Origin: an uncultured Clostridia bacterium
GTDB taxonomy: Bacteria; Bacillota; Clostridia; Oscillospirales; Ruminococcaceae
NCBI GenBank assembly: GCA_947627875.1
Contig: CANQXS010000007.1
Location: 1-64,000, forward strand
Length of the DNA: 64,000 nt
Direction of reading: 5' to 3'
Each line of letters opens with the position of its first letter. Positions within the stretch are counted from its first letter, which is position 1. This document shows positions 17,643 to 26,579 of this stretch, piece by piece. The translations under genes and the position numbers were made by a program. The notes under the pieces are model-generated. The model was not told the origin of the DNA. It searched no databases and saw only the letters and a list, made by a program, of their open reading frames with translations.

Positions 17643-18845
17643 ATGGCAAAGCAGAAATTTGAAAGAACAAAACCCCATGTAAACATCGGAACCATCGGGC
17701 ACGTTGACCACGGCAAGACCACTCTTACCGCTGCCATCACCAAGGTTCTCGCTATGAAGGGACAGGCCAAGTTCGAGGCATACGACATGATCGATAAGGC
17801 CCCCGAGGAAAGAGAGCGCGGCATCACCATCAACACCGCCCACGTTGAGTATGAGACCGACAAGCGTCACTATGCTCACGTTGACTGCCCCGGTCACGCC
17901 GACTATGTAAAGAACATGATCACCGGCGCGGCTCAGATGGACGGCGCTATCCTCGTTGTCGCCGCTTCCGACGGTCCTATGGCTCAGACCCGTGAGCATA
18001 TCCTGCTCGCCCGTCAGGTCGGCGTTCCTGCCATCGTTGTTTATATGAACAAGGTCGACCAGGTCGACGACGAAGAGCTCCTCGAGCTCGTAGAGATGGA
18101 CATCCGTGACCTTCTCTCCAAGTATGAGTTCCCCGGCGACGATATCCCGATCATCAAGGGCTCTGCTCTCCAGGCTCTCGAGTCCACCTCCACCGACCCC
18201 AACGCTCCCGAGTATGCTTCCATCCTCGCGCTTATGGACGCTGTCGACGAGTATATTCCTACTCCTGACCGTAAGTCCGATCTGCCGTTCCTTATGCCTG
18301 TTGAAGACACTATGACCATCACCGGACGCGGCACCGTCGCCACCGGTCGTGTTGAGAGAGGACAGCTCAAGCTCGGCGACGAAGTTGAGATCATCGGTCT
18401 CACCGAAGAGAGAGCAAAGACCGTCGTTACCGGTATCGAGATGTTCCGCAAGACCCTCGACTATGCCGAGGCGGGCGACAACATCGGCGCTCTTCTCCGC
18501 GGCGTTCAGAGAAAAGACATCGAAAGAGGTCAGGTTCTCTGCAAGCCCGGCTCCATTCACCCCCACACCAAGTTCAAGGGTCAGGTTTACGTTCTTAAGA
18601 AGGAAGAGGGCGGACGCCACACTCCCTTCATGACCAACTACAGACCTCAGTTCTACTTCAGAACTACCGACGTTACCGGCGTCATCACCCTTCCCGAGGG
18701 CGTTGAAATGTGCATGCCCGGCGATAACGTTGAGATGAGCGTTGAGCTTATCACTCCTATCGCTATCGAAGAGGGTCTCCGCTTCGCTATCCGTGAAGGC
18801 GGCAGAACCGTCGGTTCCGGCGTTGTCACCGCTATCAATGCTTAA
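17643..18845 (+). CDS. tuf: Translation elongation factor Tu
   Basis: 400 aa. It delivers aminoacyl-tRNA to the ribosome as the GTP complex. G1 GHVDHGKTT (19-27), effector loop [14 protein letters not shown]3 DCPGHADY and G4 NKVD are perfect; domains II and III follow ([23 protein letters not shown]). Codon use is strikingly restricted, as expected of a highly expressed gene. AAAGGGAGG precedes ATG. A strong terminator closes the str operon, so the S10 operon does not follow directly as it does in many Firmicutes. Confidence 0.98.
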   Translation: MAKQKFERTKPHVNIGTIGHVDHGKTTLTAAITKVLAMKGQAKFEAYDMIDKAPEERERGITINTAHVEYETDKRHYAHVDCPGHADYVKNMITGAAQMDGAILVVAASDGPMAQTREHILLARQVGVPAIVVYMNKVDQVDDEELLELVEMDIRDLLSKYEFPGDDIPIIKGSALQALESTSTDPNAPEYASILALMDAVDEYIPTPDRKSDLPFLMPVEDTMTITGRGTVATGRVERGQLKLGDEVEIIGLTEERAKTVVTGIEMFRKTLDYAEAGDNIGALLRGVQRKDIERGQVLCKPGSIHPHTKFKGQVYVLKKEEGGRHTPFMTNYRPQFYFRTTDVTGVITLPEGVEMCMPGDNVEMSVELITPIAIEEGLRFAIREGGRTVGSGVVTAINA

Positions 18846-18860
18846 TTGAGCGCTTGACGC

Positions 18861-18899
18861 AAAAAAAATCTCCTCCGAGTGATCGGAGGAGATTTTTTG
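18861..18899. terminator. Bidirectional terminator (tuf / repeat protein)
   Basis: AAAAATCTCCTCCGA, GTGA loop, TCGGAGGAGATTTTTT between convergent genes. Confidence 0.9.
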
Positions 18900-18908
18900 T
18901 TTTCGGGA

Positions 18909-19484
18909 TCACTTCTGATAGCTCGAACCGCGCTGCTGACCTGTGAGATAGCCGTAGCCCGAGGTATCCTGAGTGCGTTCTGAGTCGTCGCCCTGACGGT
19001 AAGACGAGCCCCTCGACTGACCTGCAACATAGCCGTAGTTTGCCGCCGCCTCTTCGGAATAGGGAGTTTCACCGATGCCGTTTTCTGCGAGGAAAGCGTC
19101 CTGCTCATCTTCGGGAAGGGTTTCGGCTTCGGCATATAAATCGTTGCGGCGAGAGCTGCTGTCCTGCCCTGCAAGATAGCTGTAGCCTGTCTTGTCGGCG
19201 CCGTCGGTTTCATACAGCGAGCCGTTCGCCTGACCGGTCACAAAGCTGTAGCCCGCCGCCGCTTCCTCGGAGTAGGGAGTTTCACCGATGCCGTTTTCTG
19301 CGAGGAAAGCGTCCTGCTCGTCTTCGGGGAGGGTCTCGGCTTCGGCATAAACGCTGTTGCGCGCCGCGCTGCGCTGCTGCCCTGTAAGGTAGCCGAAAGC
19401 TTCGGAGTCAGCCGCAAAAACGGTCACACAGCCTAAAACCGCGACGGCAAGAAGCGCCGACATAATTGATACGAATTTTTTCAT
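18909..19484 (-). CDS. Small secreted protein built from internal repeats, function unknown
   Basis: 191 aa from ATG 19484 (a longer reading to 19547 lacks a ribosome site). Signal peptide 1-25 with an AA cleavage site after VFAA. The mature part alternates two elements: an aromatic GQ motif seen five times (GYLTGQ, YSFVTGQ, YSYLAGQ, YGYVAGQ, YGYLTGQ) and an acidic 32-residue block that is identical at 46-77 and 117-148 (period 71 aa). The block reads as a short helix (LPEDEQDAFLAENGIG) plus a turn. No anchor or Cys is seen. I do not recognise a family; related acidic EEERDAFL-type segments occur in small exported proteins of gut Clostridia. A promoter with an approximately 95-nt leader precedes it. 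Confidence 0.75.
   Translation of the reverse strand: MKKFVSIMSALLAVAVLGCVTVFAADSEAFGYLTGQQRSAARNSVYAEAETLPEDEQDAFLAENGIGETPYSEEAAAGYSFVTGQANGSLYETDGADKTGYSYLAGQDSSSRRNDLYAEAETLPEDEQDAFLAENGIGETPYSEEAAANYGYVAGQSRGSSYRQGDDSERTQDTSGYGYLTGQQRGSSYQK
19060..19136. repeat. Direct repeat copy 1 inside the secreted repeat-protein gene
   Basis: About 77 bp, nearly identical to 19273-19349 with only a few substitutions; period 213 bp, in frame. Confidence 0.9.
19273..19349. repeat. Direct repeat copy 2 inside the secreted repeat-protein gene
   Basis: Partner of 19060-19136. The few differences are synonymous, since the encoded 32-residue block is identical in both copies. Confidence 0.9.
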
Positions 19485-19585
19485 AGGATATACCTGCCTT
19501 TCGTTTGAACGCCGGCATTTGCACAGGAGAGCTGCAGGTCTGCGCAAACCCGACTTTCGGATTCTTGACCTCGGTCAGTGTCTTT

Positions 19586-19613
19586 AGTATATCCTGCGAT
19601 TCTGAAATATCAA
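19586..19613 (-). promoter_or_regulatory. Likely promoter of the repeat-protein gene
   Basis: Minus strand TTGATA (19613-19608), 16-bp spacer, TATACT (19591-19586). Confidence 0.55.
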
Positions 19614-19687
19614 TGAATTGAATTTGAAATGTCAATGGGAATAAATTGGAATTTCGGTGAGTCGAATATGTAATTGCGGTGATACGC

Positions 19688-19858
19688 TCACATCCCGCCT
19701 CTGCGCCCTTTGAACAGCCCTGCCGCCAGCAGCACTATCGCAACGGCATACGCGATGATATATACCGCATTCGGTATCCGACCGCTTTTGTCAAACAGAA
19801 ATTTTATTACGAACGTTACCGCAGTCAGCATCATTCCGAGCATTGTTAAAATATTCAT
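19688..19858 (-). CDS. 56-aa membrane protein coupled to the XRE regulator
   Basis: Begins MNILTMLGMMLTAVTFVIKF and ends GLFKGRRGGM. Two hydrophobic segments (about 4-22 and 31-49) are separated by a short polar turn (DKSGRIP), with a basic C-terminus. Its ATG overlaps the stop of the XRE gene (ATGA, 19855-19858), so it should be translated with it. I do not recognise a family. Coupling to a membrane-tethered regulator suggests it could be its partner or signal; this is inference. Confidence 0.6.
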   Translation of the reverse strand: MNILTMLGMMLTAVTFVIKFLFDKSGRIPNAVYIIAYAVAIVLLAAGLFKGRRGGM

Positions 19859-20379
19859 TTGTTCACCTTCCTACCCTTGATTTTATTCAGCAGTTTAAGT
19901 TTTGCCGCCCTCAGCTTTGCGCCGTAACGGCTCGTGAAAATAAGCGCCAAGATAATCGTGCCGAAATTGACCCCGCCTGAGAAGCCCTCTAAAAAGCCCG
20001 CCAATCTGCCCTCTATCTCGAAATAATTCAGCAAAAGCGCCGTCACAGACATAATAAGCGCCACTATAAGTAAAACGCGCAGTATTTTCGTCAGGCGCAT
20101 TTTTTCCTCGTTTGCATAATCCGCGACCTTTTCAATAGTTTCAGTGGTCTGTTCGTCAATACGCGTCTCCTTTCTCTTTCCGTCCAAAATTTCATCGACC
20201 CCTACGCCGTAAACGTCCGCGATTTCCATCAGCAGCGAGAGGTCGGGCATATTGTTGCCGTTCTCCCAGCGCGAGACCGAGCGGTTCGTCACCCCTAAAA
20301 GCTCGGCGAGCTTTTCCTGCGTAAGATTCTTTTCGACGCGGAGCTCTTTCAGAAACATGCCGATTTTTTGCTGATCCAT
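19855..20379 (-). CDS. XRE-family regulator with C-terminal membrane segments
   Basis: 174 aa. Residues about 6-60 are a helix-turn-helix of the Cro/C1 type (LTQEKLAELLGVTNRSVSRWE). A linker follows, then two hydrophobic segments (about 96-116 and 128-149), so the DNA-binding domain is probably tethered to the membrane. This layout is common in Firmicutes, often next to DUF2975-like or other small membrane proteins. Ribosome site AAAGGAGG lies upstream of ATG and a TATAAT (20408-20403, minus) precedes it. Its target is unknown; its own two-gene operon is the first candidate. Confidence 0.88.
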   Translation of the reverse strand: MDQQKIGMFLKELRVEKNLTQEKLAELLGVTNRSVSRWENGNNMPDLSLLMEIADVYGVGVDEILDGKRKETRIDEQTTETIEKVADYANEEKMRLTKILRVLLIVALIMSVTALLLNYFEIEGRLAGFLEGFSGGVNFGTIILALIFTSRYGAKLRAAKLKLLNKIKGRKVNK

Positions 20380-20425
20380 TTTTTGCCCTCCTTTCGGCGA
20401 TAATTATACCATAGCACGATAAAAA

Positions 20426-20459
20426 TAACAGGACACGGCGCGGGAACCGCCGTATCCTG
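20426..20459 (-). terminator. Terminator after the MGMT-like gene
   Basis: Minus strand AGGATACGGCG, 7-base loop, CGCCGTGTCCT with TATTTTT shortly after. Confidence 0.7.
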
Positions 20460-20467
20460 CTTAAAAT

Positions 20468-20773
20468 TCAGGGCTTCCACCGGTATTTTTCCATCACGAC
20501 TCTGCCGTCGGGGGTGAATTCAACGCCGTCGCGCTCCAAAAGCTCGCGCTGAACGTTTATCCCGCCGAAAGCGAACGCCTCCGAGAGACCGCCGTTTTTG
20601 GTGACGACCCTGTAGCAGGGTATCCCCTCGGGGTCGGGGTTGACGTGGAGCGCGTAGCCCACTACCCGCGACCAGCGGGGGTTTCCGGCGAGCGCCGCGA
20701 CCTGCCCGTAGCTCGCGACCCGCCCGCGCGGTATCTGCCTTACGACCGAGTAGATAATTTCAAAAGTGTTCAT
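20468..20773 (-). CDS. MGMT-family methyltransferase-like DNA repair protein
   Basis: 101 aa, matching only the C-terminal DNA-binding/active-site domain of O6-alkylguanine-DNA alkyltransferase. The helix-turn-helix (VASYGQVAALAG) and Asn-hinge region are present. The active-site motif reads PCYR with Cys53, where the classic enzyme has PCHR. It keeps the cysteine, so it is not a typical Cys-less ATL protein, but the His-to-Tyr change breaks the usual Cys-His relay, so methyl transfer is uncertain. PCYR variants are frequent in short clostridial members as far as I recall. It follows the GH31 gene by 50 bases on the same strand. Confidence 0.8.
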   Translation of the reverse strand: MNTFEIIYSVVRQIPRGRVASYGQVAALAGNPRWSRVVGYALHVNPDPEGIPCYRVVTKNGGLSEAFAFGGINVQRELLERDGVEFTPDGRVVMEKYRWKP

Positions 20774-20823
20774 ATTTTCTCCGAATATTGTTCTGCGGCA
20801 GGTTTCCCCGCCGCAGTTATTAT

Positions 20824-23160
20824 TTACAGCTCAACCGTTACCGATTCGGTGCCGGCTTCTGCTTTTACGGTCTTGCCGAACGCATTGACGTAAAAGTCGC
20901 AGCCTACCTTGTTGTAGCTCACGGTTATCCTGTTGCCGTTTCTTTCTGCCTTAAGGGTGAGGACCGGCTTTGCCTCGGTGTCGTAAACCGTAGTCTCGGC
21001 GGTATGACCGTCTTCAAGGCAGGTGATGAGCGCCGTCGCTCCCGAAACGTAGTCGTATTCAAAGTCGCGCTTGAAGTCGCCGAAGACTACTATCGAGTCG
21101 GGTTTTGCGAGGAGCGGTATCTCGAAGTAGCTGCAATTTTCCTTATACCATTTTCCGCCTTCGTAGACCTTCTTTGTGATGAGGTCTATCCAGCAGCCGC
21201 CCTCGGGAACGTAGAACTCTGCCTCGCTGCGGTCGTTGAATATCGGCGCGACGAGAAGGCTGTCGCCGAGCATATACTGGGTGTCGAGAGCGCGGCAGGT
21301 GCGGTCGCCGGCGAAGTCGATGACCATAGCTCTCATCATCGGAACGCCCTTTGTGTGGGTCTTTATCGCCTGGGCGAAGAGATAGGGCATCAGCCTGCCC
21401 TTGAGCTTAGTGAAGAAGCTCAGAACCTCGCAGGCCTCGTCGTCGAAGAGCCAAGGAACGCGGTAGGAGGAATTTCCGTGGAGGCGGGAATGGGTCGAAA
21501 GAAGCCCGAACGCGCACCAGCGCTTATAGAGGTCGGGAGTGGCGGTAGCTTCAAAGCCCGAGATGTCGTGGCTGAAGAAGCCGAAGCCCGATATCGAGAG
21601 CGAGAGCCCTCCGCGCAGAGTTTCCGCCATCGAGGAGTATTCCGACGAGCAGTCGCCGCCCCAGTGGACGGGGAACTGCTGCCCGCCGACAGTCGCGCTC
21701 CTTGCAAAGAGGCAGGCTCTGTTTTCGCCGTAATACTGCTTGAGAACGTCGAAAACGGTCTTGTTGTAGAGATATGTATAGTAGTTATGCATTTTCACGG
21801 GGTCGGCTCCGTTGTAATAAACAACGTCGGTCGGGATCCTCTCGCCGAAGTCGGTCTTAAAGCAGTCTACCCCCATTTCGCAGAGGACCTTAAGCTTCGA
21901 GGCGTACCATTCGCGGGCGTCGGGGTTGGTGAAGTCGACAATAGCCATTCCGGGCTGCCACATATCGCACTGGAACACCGAGCCGTCCTTATTAAGGATA
22001 AAGTAGTCGTTTTCGACGCCTTCGTCGAACAGCTTAGAGCGCTGACCGATATAGGGGTTTATCCAGACGCAGGTCTTGAGCCCCTTCTGCATATGGAGCC
22101 TTCCGAGCATTTCGGCGGGCTTCGGGAACTGCCTTAAATCCCACTCGAAGTTGCACCACTCGAATTCGCGCATCCAGAAGCAGTCGAAGTGGAATACCTG
22201 AAGCGGAATGTCGTGCTCCGCCATTCCGTCGATGAAGGAGTTTATGGTCTCCTCGTCGTATTTGGTCGTGAACGAGGTCGTGAGCCAGAGACCGAAGGTG
22301 TAGGCGGGCGGGAGAGCGGGCTTGCCGGTGAGCGAGGTGTAGTTTGAAAGAACCGCTTCGAGGTTTTCGCCGCCGATGATGAAGTATTCGAGGCTCTCGC
22401 CGGGAACGGTGAACGATACCTTTGAAACGGTATCCGAAGCTATTTCAAAGCTCACGTTTCCCGAGTCGTTGACGAAAACGCCGTAGCCGTTAGAGGTGAC
22501 GTAAAACGGTATGGATTTATAGCTCTGGTCGCAGCAGGTGCCGCCGTCGGCGTTCCATATTTCGACGTGCTGCCCGTTTTTAACGAAGGGGGTGAATTTT
22601 TCGCCGAAGCCGTAGACGTATTCCCCTACGTCGAGCGTGAGCTGCTCGCGGATAAACGAGGTCGAGGTCTCGGCGGGGTAAGCCCAGAAGCGGTCGTCGT
22701 CATGGAGGGCGGCGCGGGCTTTCGCGTGCGACTTTTCCTCTTCGATATAGCTCAGGGCGCGGTAGCTTCCGCCTGTGAGGTGCCTGCCGCCGTAGTAATA
22801 CTCAACGCCCCACTGCCCCTTTGAGATGCGGACGCTCGTTTTGCCCGAAACAAGCTCGGTATAGTCCTTGGTGTCGTTTATCTCGGGAACAAAATCAGGG
22901 TCTTCCGCAAGCTCGAAATGAGGTCCGCAGTCGCAGGAGCCCTTATAATGGCAGACCGAGACCTTTATCACATCGGGCATAGGGGAGCTGAATTTCAGCT
23001 CGAGGTTGGGACCGCCGAGCGTCTGCCCGCGGTTCCAGATGTGAGAGGGCGTAGCCAGGACCGAGACCGATTTATTGTCGGTCGCAATATCGTAAGCCTG
23101 CGAAGCATAGCTTACGGTGTAGCCCTTCTGATTGAGCCAGTAGCCGTCCGCAAATTTCAT
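20824..23160 (-). CDS. yicI: GH31 alpha-xylosidase, YicI-like
   Basis: 778 aa, cytosolic. It matches E. coli YicI from the N-terminus onward (KFADGYWLNQKGY, WNRGQTLGGPNLELKF). The nucleophile is Asp437 (VDCFKTDFGE) and the acid/base Asp503 (HWGGDCSSEY); their 66-residue spacing equals that of YicI. The family removes alpha-1,6-linked xylose from isoprimeverose and xyloglucan oligosaccharides inside the cell. It starts 21 bases after the CapA-like gene and is probably on its transcript. No matching MFS or ABC sugar importer is seen next to it. Confidence 0.93.
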   Translation of the reverse strand: MKFADGYWLNQKGYTVSYASQAYDIATDNKSVSVLATPSHIWNRGQTLGGPNLELKFSSPMPDVIKVSVCHYKGSCDCGPHFELAEDPDFVPEINDTKDYTELVSGKTSVRISKGQWGVEYYYGGRHLTGGSYRALSYIEEEKSHAKARAALHDDDRFWAYPAETSTSFIREQLTLDVGEYVYGFGEKFTPFVKNGQHVEIWNADGGTCCDQSYKSIPFYVTSNGYGVFVNDSGNVSFEIASDTVSKVSFTVPGESLEYFIIGGENLEAVLSNYTSLTGKPALPPAYTFGLWLTTSFTTKYDEETINSFIDGMAEHDIPLQVFHFDCFWMREFEWCNFEWDLRQFPKPAEMLGRLHMQKGLKTCVWINPYIGQRSKLFDEGVENDYFILNKDGSVFQCDMWQPGMAIVDFTNPDAREWYASKLKVLCEMGVDCFKTDFGERIPTDVVYYNGADPVKMHNYYTYLYNKTVFDVLKQYYGENRACLFARSATVGGQQFPVHWGGDCSSEYSSMAETLRGGLSLSISGFGFFSHDISGFEATATPDLYKRWCAFGLLSTHSRLHGNSSYRVPWLFDDEACEVLSFFTKLKGRLMPYLFAQAIKTHTKGVPMMRAMVIDFAGDRTCRALDTQYMLGDSLLVAPIFNDRSEAEFYVPEGGCWIDLITKKVYEGGKWYKENCSYFEIPLLAKPDSIVVFGDFKRDFEYDYVSGATALITCLEDGHTAETTVYDTEAKPVLTLKAERNGNRITVSYNKVGCDFYVNAFGKTVKAEAGTESVTVEL

Positions 23161-23181
23161 AATATCTGTCCTTTCCGCAGT

Positions 23182-24438
23182 TTATTCTATCCTGAGGTAT
23201 TCCTCGGGAATGTTGCTTAAAACCTTGTCGAGGGTCTTGCGCGAGAAATCCTTTGAGCCGTGGGAATTGAGCTCCTCGTCGGTGTATTCGCAGTAGGGGA
23301 CGATGTGGACCTGATAGTAATTAGCACCGTACTGCGTTATTATCGGAATGGCGCCGGGGTCGTCGAGCGAGATCTCGCCGGTGAGCGAGTTTTTGGTGAC
23401 GGTGAGCTCGCCGAGCATTCCGACCATAGCTTTATAATTCTCCTGAGCCGAGACGAAATTTCCGAGGCAGTAGAAGCAAAATGCCTTCGTTCCGTCTTCG
23501 CGCTCGATGTATTCCATAGTCTGGACGGTGTGGGGCTGGGTGCCGATGATGATATCCGCTCCCCAATCGACCAAAAGCCGCGCGATGTTCTTCTGGCTCT
23601 CGGTGACCTCGTTCGATATCTCCTTGCCGAAGTGGGGCGAAACGACTACTACGTCGGCTATTTCGTCCGCCCGACGGACCTGCTCCTCTATAACGTCGAG
23701 CTCTTTAAGGTAGGTTATCTTGCAGGGGGAATCCTCCTTGAGCTTTAAGCCGTTGGTATGCTCCATATAGCCCAAAAACGCAAAGGTTATGCCGTTCACC
23801 TCGAGGGTGCGGATATTGTTCATATCCTCCTCGTCGCGGTAGGCTCCGTAGCGGACTATCCCCTCGTGAGAATCCCAGAACCGAAGCGTCGCCAAAAGCC
23901 CCTCCTCGCCCCTGTCCAGAACATGGTTGTTCGACATAGAAAAAACGTCGAACCCGATGTCGATCATATGCTCGCCGAGGTCGGCGGGGGAGCAGAACCT
24001 CGGGTAGTCAGAGGGCTCTAACTCGTCGGTTACTATCGTCTCCTGATTTAAAATTGCGAGGTCGGCGTCTTTAATATAGTGCTCGACCCGCTCGTAGACA
24101 TAACCGAAATCGTAGCCCTCTTCGCCGTTGGCGGCCGCGCGGCGCTTCGCCTGATTGTAGATAGAGGAATGTATCAGATTGTCTCCCGCGCAGATAAGGT
24201 GAACGGTGTAATACTCCGGCTCGGGCGGAAGAGTTGTAGTGGCTTCGGTAACCGTCGTCGGGGGAGCGGTCGTGGTTGCCGCCGTAGTCTCGGCGGCGGT
24301 CTCGTGCAAGGCTGTTTCTGCGGGCTCGGTCGGCGGCGGGGTGACCGGTTCGGAGGGAACAACGCCCCTTCCCGCGCAGCCCGAAAGCAGCATGATCAGC
24401 GAAACCGCAAGTGCAAATAATCTTCCTGTTGTTTTCAT
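23182..24438 (-). CDS. CapA-family metallophosphatase-like lipoprotein
   Basis: 418 aa from ATG 24438 (a longer in-frame reading has no ribosome site). Lipobox LLSGC with Cys21, then a Thr/Pro-rich linker to about residue 75, so the enzyme domain stands off the outer membrane face. The PGA_cap core is complete: ICAGDNLIH, ILNQETIV, MSNNHVLDRGEEG, SPHFGKEI and GTQPHTVQ supply the metal ligands of this calcineurin-like fold. Family members include poly-gamma-glutamate factor CapA, but no capBC or ligase is nearby, so a capsule role is not supported. A good promoter precedes it and alpha-xylosidase follows. Confidence 0.87.
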   Translation of the reverse strand: MKTTGRLFALAVSLIMLLSGCAGRGVVPSEPVTPPPTEPAETALHETAAETTAATTTAPPTTVTEATTTLPPEPEYYTVHLICAGDNLIHSSIYNQAKRRAAANGEEGYDFGYVYERVEHYIKDADLAILNQETIVTDELEPSDYPRFCSPADLGEHMIDIGFDVFSMSNNHVLDRGEEGLLATLRFWDSHEGIVRYGAYRDEEDMNNIRTLEVNGITFAFLGYMEHTNGLKLKEDSPCKITYLKELDVIEEQVRRADEIADVVVVSPHFGKEISNEVTESQKNIARLLVDWGADIIIGTQPHTVQTMEYIEREDGTKAFCFYCLGNFVSAQENYKAMVGMLGELTVTKNSLTGEISLDDPGAIPIITQYGANYYQVHIVPYCEYTDEELNSHGSKDFSRKTLDKVLSNIPEEYLRIE

Positions 24439-24475
24439 ATTTTCCACTTCCCATATCCGTAATTTCCTAATGCTT

Positions 24476-24504
24476 ATTATAGCAAGCCGACGACGTTTTG
24501 GCAA
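24476..24504 (-). promoter_or_regulatory. Sigma-A promoter for capA-like / GH31 unit
   Basis: Minus strand TTGCCA (24504-24499), 17-bp spacer, perfect TATAAT (24481-24476). Confidence 0.75.
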
Positions 24505-24536
24505 TATGATTTTTTGAATATAAAGTATAAAATTCT

Positions 24537-24569
24537 GCAAAAATACCCGCACCGAAAGCTGCGGTGCGG
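24537..24569 (-). terminator. Terminator of the uxuA-uxuB unit
   Basis: Minus strand CCGCACCG, 7-base loop, CGGTGCGG followed by GTATTTTT. A second GC hairpin without a T-run lies at 24623-24647. Confidence 0.65.
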
Positions 24570-24655
24570 TTGAGACATTTATATCCGAGCGCATCGTTCA
24601 TAATTATCACCCGTCAGCAGCAGCCCCTGCGTTTTCGGCGCAGGGGCAGTGTCGT

Positions 24656-24961
24656 TTATTTGCTCTTAATGTATTTTATCAGCCGCGATATTCCCCATAC
24701 CGCCCAGCCGACTCCGCAGGCGGCGAGAAGAATTGCCGCCCACAGCGTAAGAATAAGATAGCCTAACGAGTCCCAGCCGTTCGAGATAAGCGTTGCGATA
24801 AGCAGCAGGGCGGTTATTAACGCTAAAATCAATGCGGGCAGAAGCCTTATTATCAGCGGCTTCACCTTGAAGCAGAGGAGTAGCTGAACCAACAGCAGAA
24901 GCGGAATAAGTATCAGAAAAACCGTGCCGAGGTCGAGCCCGCCTGCGTGAATGTCGAACAT
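24656..24961 (-). CDS. Small three-TM membrane protein of unknown function
   Basis: 101 aa, very hydrophobic, with three segments (about 11-31, 37-60, 67-92) and a basic C-terminus. It begins 13 bases after uxuB on the same strand, so it is probably the last gene of the uxuA-uxuB transcript. No transporter motif is recognised and it is too small to be a hexuronate permease on its own. Confidence 0.7.
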   Translation of the reverse strand: MFDIHAGGLDLGTVFLILIPLLLLVQLLLCFKVKPLIIRLLPALILALITALLLIATLISNGWDSLGYLILTLWAAILLAACGVGWAVWGISRLIKYIKSK

Positions 24962-24974
24962 AATTATTCTCCCT

Positions 24975-26579
24975 TTAGGAAAGGTGCTTTTTGAGCGTTG
25001 CCCTCACGGCGCCCTTTCCGGCGATGAGCTCTTTAAAGTAACCCTCTATCTTCTCGGCAAGCCCCGCTTTAACGAGGTCTGAACCGAATACGGTCTCGTT
25101 TTCGAGTATCGGTCTGAGCTTTTCGCCGACGCTCTCGGGCTTTCCTATCTCGATCCCCGCGAGCTTAGCCTGTAGCTCGTCTTTGAGCGGGTCGGAGGAG
25201 ACTTCTATCGGCTCGAGATTATCGTCTACCGCCAGGAGATACCTCAGCCAGCCTGCTATTGCGAGCGGAATGGCGCTCAGCTCGCCGGCTTTTCCGAGGG
25301 CGGAATAGCTCTTTATCGTTTCGCCGAAGCGGATACCCACCTTTTGCGAGGTGTCGGTCGCTATCCTCTGGGGCGCGTCGGGCATAAAGGGATTGGGCAG
25401 GCGTTCGTTCACTACCTCGTCGATAAACGCGCGCGGGCTGATTATCCCGGGGTCGGTGACTACGGGCAAGCCCTCGTCGTAGCCGAGCTTTTTGATTAGC
25501 TTCGTGAGTTCGGAGTCCTTCATCTCCTCGCATATCAGCGTGTAGCCGAGCATGCAGCCGTAGACTGCGAGCGCGGTGTGAAGCGGGTTGAGGCAGGTCG
25601 TGACCTTCATTCTCTCGGTCTTGTTGACGGTGTCGCGGTCGGTAAGATAAACTCCCGCCTTTTCGAGCGGCGGTCTGCCGTTGGGGAATAGGTCTTCTAT
25701 AACGAGATACTGCGGTCTTTCGGCGTTGACGAACGGCGCGATATAGGTGTTCTTTGAGGTGATTATCGGGGACATGTCCTCAATTCCCGCCTTTGCGAGC
25801 GCCTCCTCGACGGATTTTGCCGGACGGGGGGTTATCTTGTCTATCATCGACCAGGGGAAGCCGACCGAATCGCTTTCGAGATAATCGAGGAATTCCTTCG
25901 GGGCGAGGCCGTTTTCGACCCAAGCCGAGGCGACTGCGGTAACCGAGCTTTTAAGCTTTTCGCCGTTGTGGCTGCAGTTGTCCATGCTCACAACTGCTAT
26001 CGGGAGCCTTCCGGCGTTGAATCTTTCAAGGAGCATCGCCGCCACGAACGACATGGCGTGCCTCGCCTTTGAAGGACCCTCCGCGATGTCGGCTTTAACG
26101 ACGGGCAGAAGCTCGCCCGAGGTGTTTTTGATTGCGTAGCCCTTTTCGGTTATCGTGAAGCTTATCATCTGTAGCGAAGGCGAGCGGAATATCCGCTTAA
26201 ATTCCTTCATTTCAGCTTCGTCGGAGCTGTCGGCTTTAAGCGCGCCGACAACCGAGGCTATAACCTCGTAATCCGAGCTGCCGTCGGGGTTGAGGCTGAC
26301 GTTGAGGGTGAGATTGTCAAACGGCTTATAGATTTTGTCGATAATTTCATAGTCGAAGGTGTCGGCTGCGATGATACCGCAGTCGGAAAGACCTTCGTTC
26401 AGAAGCCTCTGCTGCAGCGAGGCGATGAATCCGCGGAAGATATTTCCCGCGCCGAAGTGGAGCCAGACGGGGGCTTCGGCGGTCTTTTCGGAGACTGCCT
26501 TTACGTCATACTGCGGGAGGGCTACTTTTGCCGCCTCCCAGGATTTTTTATCCGAAAGAGAATTGAGGTTCAGTTTCAT
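24975..26579 (-). CDS. uxuB: Fructuronate reductase (mannitol dehydrogenase family)
   Basis: 534 aa. It interconverts D-fructuronate and D-mannonate with NAD(H). The N-terminal Rossmann domain carries [11 protein letters not shown] (about 41-51) and the C-terminal domain the long-chain polyol dehydrogenase signature around [17 protein letters not shown], whose Asn/His belong to the active site. Length fits the Firmicutes UxuB/UxaB branch. Its ATG overlaps the uxuA stop (ATGA, 26576-26579). Tagaturonate reductase (UxaB) is the main alternative, but coupling to mannonate dehydratase favours UxuB. Confidence 0.9.
   Translation of the reverse strand: MKLNLNSLSDKKSWEAAKVALPQYDVKAVSEKTAEAPVWLHFGAGNIFRGFIASLQQRLLNEGLSDCGIIAADTFDYEIIDKIYKPFDNLTLNVSLNPDGSSDYEVIASVVGALKADSSDEAEMKEFKRIFRSPSLQMISFTITEKGYAIKNTSGELLPVVKADIAEGPSKARHAMSFVAAMLLERFNAGRLPIAVVSMDNCSHNGEKLKSSVTAVASAWVENGLAPKEFLDYLESDSVGFPWSMIDKITPRPAKSVEEALAKAGIEDMSPIITSKNTYIAPFVNAERPQYLVIEDLFPNGRPPLEKAGVYLTDRDTVNKTERMKVTTCLNPLHTALAVYGCMLGYTLICEEMKDSELTKLIKKLGYDEGLPVVTDPGIISPRAFIDEVVNERLPNPFMPDAPQRIATDTSQKVGIRFGETIKSYSALGKAGELSAIPLAIAGWLRYLLAVDDNLEPIEVSSDPLKDELQAKLAGIEIGKPESVGEKLRPILENETVFGSDLVKAGLAEKIEGYFKELIAGKGAVRATLKKHLS

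Noticed and set aside
17589-18620. Open frame antisense to tuf (343 codons)
   Set aside because: Same codon-bias artefact; the plus strand is unmistakable EF-Tu.
20788-22137. Plus-strand open frame of about 450 codons across the alpha-xylosidase
   Set aside because: Overlaps the GH31 active-site region on the other strand and shows no family features.
23182-24438. Poly-gamma-glutamate capsule locus
   Set aside because: CapA-like proteins are widespread as single genes; capB, capC and capE homologues are absent.
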